Assembly: GCA_037576215.1 (NCBI GenBank)
Contig: JBANDB010000001.1
Span: 8,184,001 to 8,248,000 of the forward strand
Length of the DNA stretch: 64,000 nt
Source: Armillaria gallica
Taxonomy: Eukaryota > Basidiomycota > Agaricomycetes > Agaricales > Physalacriaceae
Reading direction: 5' to 3'
The translations under genes were made by a program, and so were the position numbers. The notes under the pieces are model-generated. The model saw only the letters and a list, made by a program, of their open reading frames with translations, was not told the DNA's origin and ran no database searches. Positions 60,970 to 64,000 of this stretch are shown here, in pieces. Every line of letters starts with the position of its first letter. Position 1 is the stretch's first letter.

Positions 60970-62810
60970 TGGTTGAAGAGAAGGGAAGAAAGTAACTCAG
61001 CGTGTATCATTGAAATTCATGATGTTTCTGAGAGAACCCATGGTAAGATTCGAGAGGAATAATATTGTGAACAGTGACATACCTTATGCAAGAAGCTCGT
61101 AGGAATCGGGACGTCCAACATAGATGAGCCGATCTGACATTCAGAGAAGCTTCAGCATCAGCAACAAGAGATATCTTACCTGCGTGTGGCTTTGTCTCCA
61201 GTAGGCTTCGACCTTCAGACTTGGATCTCTGCGACTTTAATATTTGGTCAAATGAAGAACGAAAAAGATCCTAATGGAAGACCTACAATCGGACCTGCGA
61301 TGTCGGCAGAAAGTCCGTGACTGACGTCGAGAGACTGAGCCAAAGAATGGAAATACATTGAACGGCGGCTTACCTTGATCATGGAACCACTTACGAGAGA
61401 TGATCGTCCGTCAGCGGAAAAACAAAGTGGATCTGCCATCAAGACCGGTCCTTCTGCTCGTCTCGCTGTCGGGAAAAATATGTTGCCACGGCAGAGTACT
61501 AGGGGCTATAAGCGCATGGCTATTCCATGCAGCATCACCTTCACGCGCTGCGAGCTTTGTCAGAAGGTGATAGCATGCCACTGCTATCAGAAGCTTGTTA
61601 GATGGAAGGGTAAAAGTAGACATAGTACTAGTAGCCAATTATAATGTCCAGGCGACGAGCAACCGTCGGTATAGCCCCAGTGCATTTTCCATCGTGTTTG
61701 TATCCAAAAGGTACACGAAGCAGGTCCAGATCCTCTTGCTGAGATAACGATCTTGCCATCTCAGATACCAAAATTCTCTATCGGAGGCATATAAGGAAAA
61801 GAATGAACGGAGACATAGGATGCATGCTTTCCATGATGAAACGACATGTTCACCCCACAACCTCGTATACGACACGTAGAAAACACTTCAAATAGACGGT
61901 AAGACGCGAGCCTGAGCAGTGGCCTATATAGCAGGTCAGCACGGCACACCCGGTGGTTTACATTTCTCTGAATCCGCTTCTCGAGCGGCTCCGAGAGCAG
62001 GGACGCCAGCCAGGACATACAGACATTCAAGAGCCGTTGAATGAAAGTCCTAGAGAGACATAGTAAATGAGAGAACACTGAGGAGCTACCGTGTCAACAT
62101 CTAAGGCACTGAAAACCCCGAGTTGTCAATAAAACAACACTGGAACCAAGTTACTACAAAGCAGAGGTGAGTGTGGGAACCAACTGGAAAGAAAAAGGAT
62201 GCACAATGATGGCGGCGAGAGAGTGTTAGAGATAGGCGTAATCTAGAAAGTAAATTAGTATACCTGAGTAATACAAGTGTCACTTTCAATGATTATCGCT
62301 TGAGATGTAGAGGGCGAAGTAACAGTTGAGCTCAACAGTTACCTTGGAAGGATAAGATTGAGTAATGAGCCGATTAACCTAACGAGGTTCGGCAAATGCT
62401 TAAGATCACTCGAGTTTGTGATGCGTAAAGCAAGTTAAATTGTAAGGTCACTAATACAGCAATTCGTCTCGTTTATATATGTACTACTTGAGAAGGTTCT
62501 TTACGTTTCTAGTGAATACTATGCGACTCGATATGAGTCGCTTTGCTGCGGCCGAAATATGTATTAAAGTAATTATAGTATAAAGAAAGAATCATAGTAA
62601 GTAAATGGCATATGTTCGTAATAGGTCGTGATATGTGAAGGAATACGAGAGGGATACATGAGAGCATACCGGATTACCATAACAGAGAGGAAGAAGCGAC
62701 GCGCCAGTGCCTGATCATATCGTCACCTCTTGGCCTTGAGTTCGAACACCATCATGTACCATCCTGCCAGATAAGAAGGCTAAGATGCACATGCTCATCT
62801 TTGTTTTCTC
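60970..62810. other. Unresolved 1.8-kb stretch
   Basis: Several short minus-strand frames (61248-61442, 61411-61638, 61761-62078, 62101-62289) could be exons of one gene. I find no domain and no certain joins. Confidence 0.3.
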
Positions 62811-62878
62811 ATTCGGAGGTGGTGTAGAGGCTATTGCTATCACATGTCAGTAGGGGTTCAATTCCCTAAGTCTGAATT
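62811..62878 (+). repeat. tRNA-like module
   Basis: ATTCGGAGGTGGTGTAGAGG is followed by B box GGTTCAATTCC (62855-62865). ATTCGGA pairs with TCTGAAT using a G-T pair. A T11 run begins at 62900, 35 nt after the B box, the longest in the window. Confidence 0.7.
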
Positions 62879-63043
62879 ATACACGGGTAAAAGCGATACT
62901 TTTTTTTTTTTGCGGAAGTTGTCGGTTTTGATGTCATGTCTGTGCGGCTCACACTGAGATAGCTGATGCGAAGTGAACGTGATATTGAATGGTCCATCCG
63001 CCTTCCATTTCTACCGGAATATGCCTAAATATCAAATCGAGTA

Positions 63044-64000
63044 CTAGAAGTATTTCGTCTCGCCGATATCGCTGACGAGAAAGTCGCGCTCAACGATACC
63101 AATCTTCTTGCACTCTTCAGCCAACCTCTTTGGTGGCTCTGTGATCTCTTCCGTTGTTAGGATCCAGGTCCTAGAAGAGAATGAGGATGGGGACAAAAGG
63201 CATAAAAGAGTACTGACCCCCAATGCATTGCGACGGCCTTCTTCGCCCTAATATCCTTGAATATTCGAACACTATCCTGGGGCGCGCAATGTATGGTCGA
63301 CATGAACCATCTTGGATTGTACGCTCTTGAAGGACATGAGATGAAGAAACGTAAACGAGAACCCTACGTACCCAATAGGAATCATCGCCAGATCAAAACC
63401 ACCAAAGCGCTCCCCAATCTCCTTGAAGGCAGGACACACTGGTCTCTCCGCTTCATCCTCTCCGTCCTTCACGGAGCGATAGCCTGTGTCACCAGCGAAG
63501 TACACCTTCTTACCCTCACCCTCGACAGCCCAGCTTGACCAGAGTGTCTTTCCCTGGTCGAGCGGCCCTCGGCCGGTGAGATGTTGGGCGGGAGTGCACG
63601 TCAACTTGAAGGACGTTCCGGGTATCTCCACGCGTCGTGCGTCCCACCAATCGAGTGTATGCGCGTGTCCGTTGGGTATTCTGATCGATTCGAGGTGCTT
63701 TTCATTTCCTAACGGTACGAAGATGTGTGGTGCGCGGGCCCGTTTGAAGAGCGTGGATAATGTGTGATTGTCTAGGCTAGGAGAGGTTAGTAGGTGACGG
63801 CGCTAAGGAGGATGGCACGTACTGGTCGTAATGGTTATGCTAACAATGGCATTAACCGCGGCTTAGTCTGATAATGATCTACTCACCGAGATAACGACCG
63901 CATCGATCTCTGGTATATCCTCAATCTTGCATGGAGGCTCTGTGAACCTCTTCGGACCGAAAGACTGGCTAGGCGAGCAGCGATCGCTGAAGACAGGATC
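63044..64000 (-). CDS. NAPE-PLD-like metallo-hydrolase, intact as far as visible (5' end beyond window)
   Basis: Minus-strand exons 63887-64000 (continues), 63823-63839, 63372-63776, 63218-63325 and 63044-63170 join in phase and end in TAG. The protein fits N-acyl-phosphatidylethanolamine phospholipase D-like enzymes of the metallo-beta-lactamase fold. The metal-binding motif HNHYDHLD is formed by a 17-nt micro-exon joined to the next exon. [40 protein letters not shown] and MHWGTW follow in the family's order, so the expected His and Asp ligands are all present. Introns are 46-47 nt. Known family members release N-acylethanolamines from membrane phospholipids; the substrate here is an inference. 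It is the only one of at least ten family copies in the window without lesions. Confidence 0.85.

Noticed and set aside
351..62878. Calling the modules functional tRNA genes
   Set aside because: They are 10 or more nt too short and have no anticodon stem-loop that I can draw.
1..64000. CRISPR array or prokaryotic operons
   Set aside because: Spliceosomal introns and TATA-type promoters show eukaryotic DNA; the repeats are not evenly spaced direct repeats with unique spacers.

Overview
The window looks like nuclear DNA of a filamentous basidiomycete, probably an Agaricomycete. Introns are short (about 45-80 nt) GT-AG introns. A BED-finger hAT transposase, a HET-domain gene, C2H2 factors with short linkers and a NAPE-PLD-like metallo-hydrolase all fit such a genome. 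Intact genes are few; most of the sequence is decayed repeats and transposons. I ran no searches, so family names rest on motifs I can read.

Layout. About 1-8.8 kb, 10.9-12.2 kb, 14.1-18.5 kb, 21.3-24.8 kb, 34.9-37.7 kb, 42.3-43.4 kb, 46.3-46.9 kb and 49.4-64.0 kb are built from three interleaved repeat families. (i) About 40 short tRNA-Glu-like modules carry A- and B-box-like sequence, lack an anticodon arm, and are often followed 28-39 nt after the B box by a T-run; nearly all are on the + strand. (ii) At least ten full or partial copies of a NAPE-PLD-like gene are all on the - strand. Only the copy cut by the right edge (from 63044) looks intact. (iii) A family of exon/intron-like modules has a period of about 120-160 bp. 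Modules and gene copies recur in the same order, so whole blocks appear to have been duplicated.

Inserted in or near these blocks are a complete 4.5 kb hAT transposon (37699-42242, 8-bp target duplication, 17 exons, one internal stop), two hAT-type MITEs (8909-9225 and 10268-10773), a solo LTR (9652-10190), a 1.1 kb MITE splitting a tRNA-like module (53494-54602), and three TA-flanked MITEs.

Ordinary genes lie in islands between the blocks. These are two paralogous membrane proteins with the same eight-exon structure (18821-20353 and 46968-48672, both -), a two-finger C2H2 protein (29197-29969, +), a HET-domain pseudogene (33119-34639, -), a candidate small secreted protein (12990-13560, +) and an unrecognised three-exon gene (43830-44524, +). 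About 24.8-29.2 kb, 30.0-33.1 kb, 44.5-46.0 kb and 60.8-62.8 kb stay unresolved.
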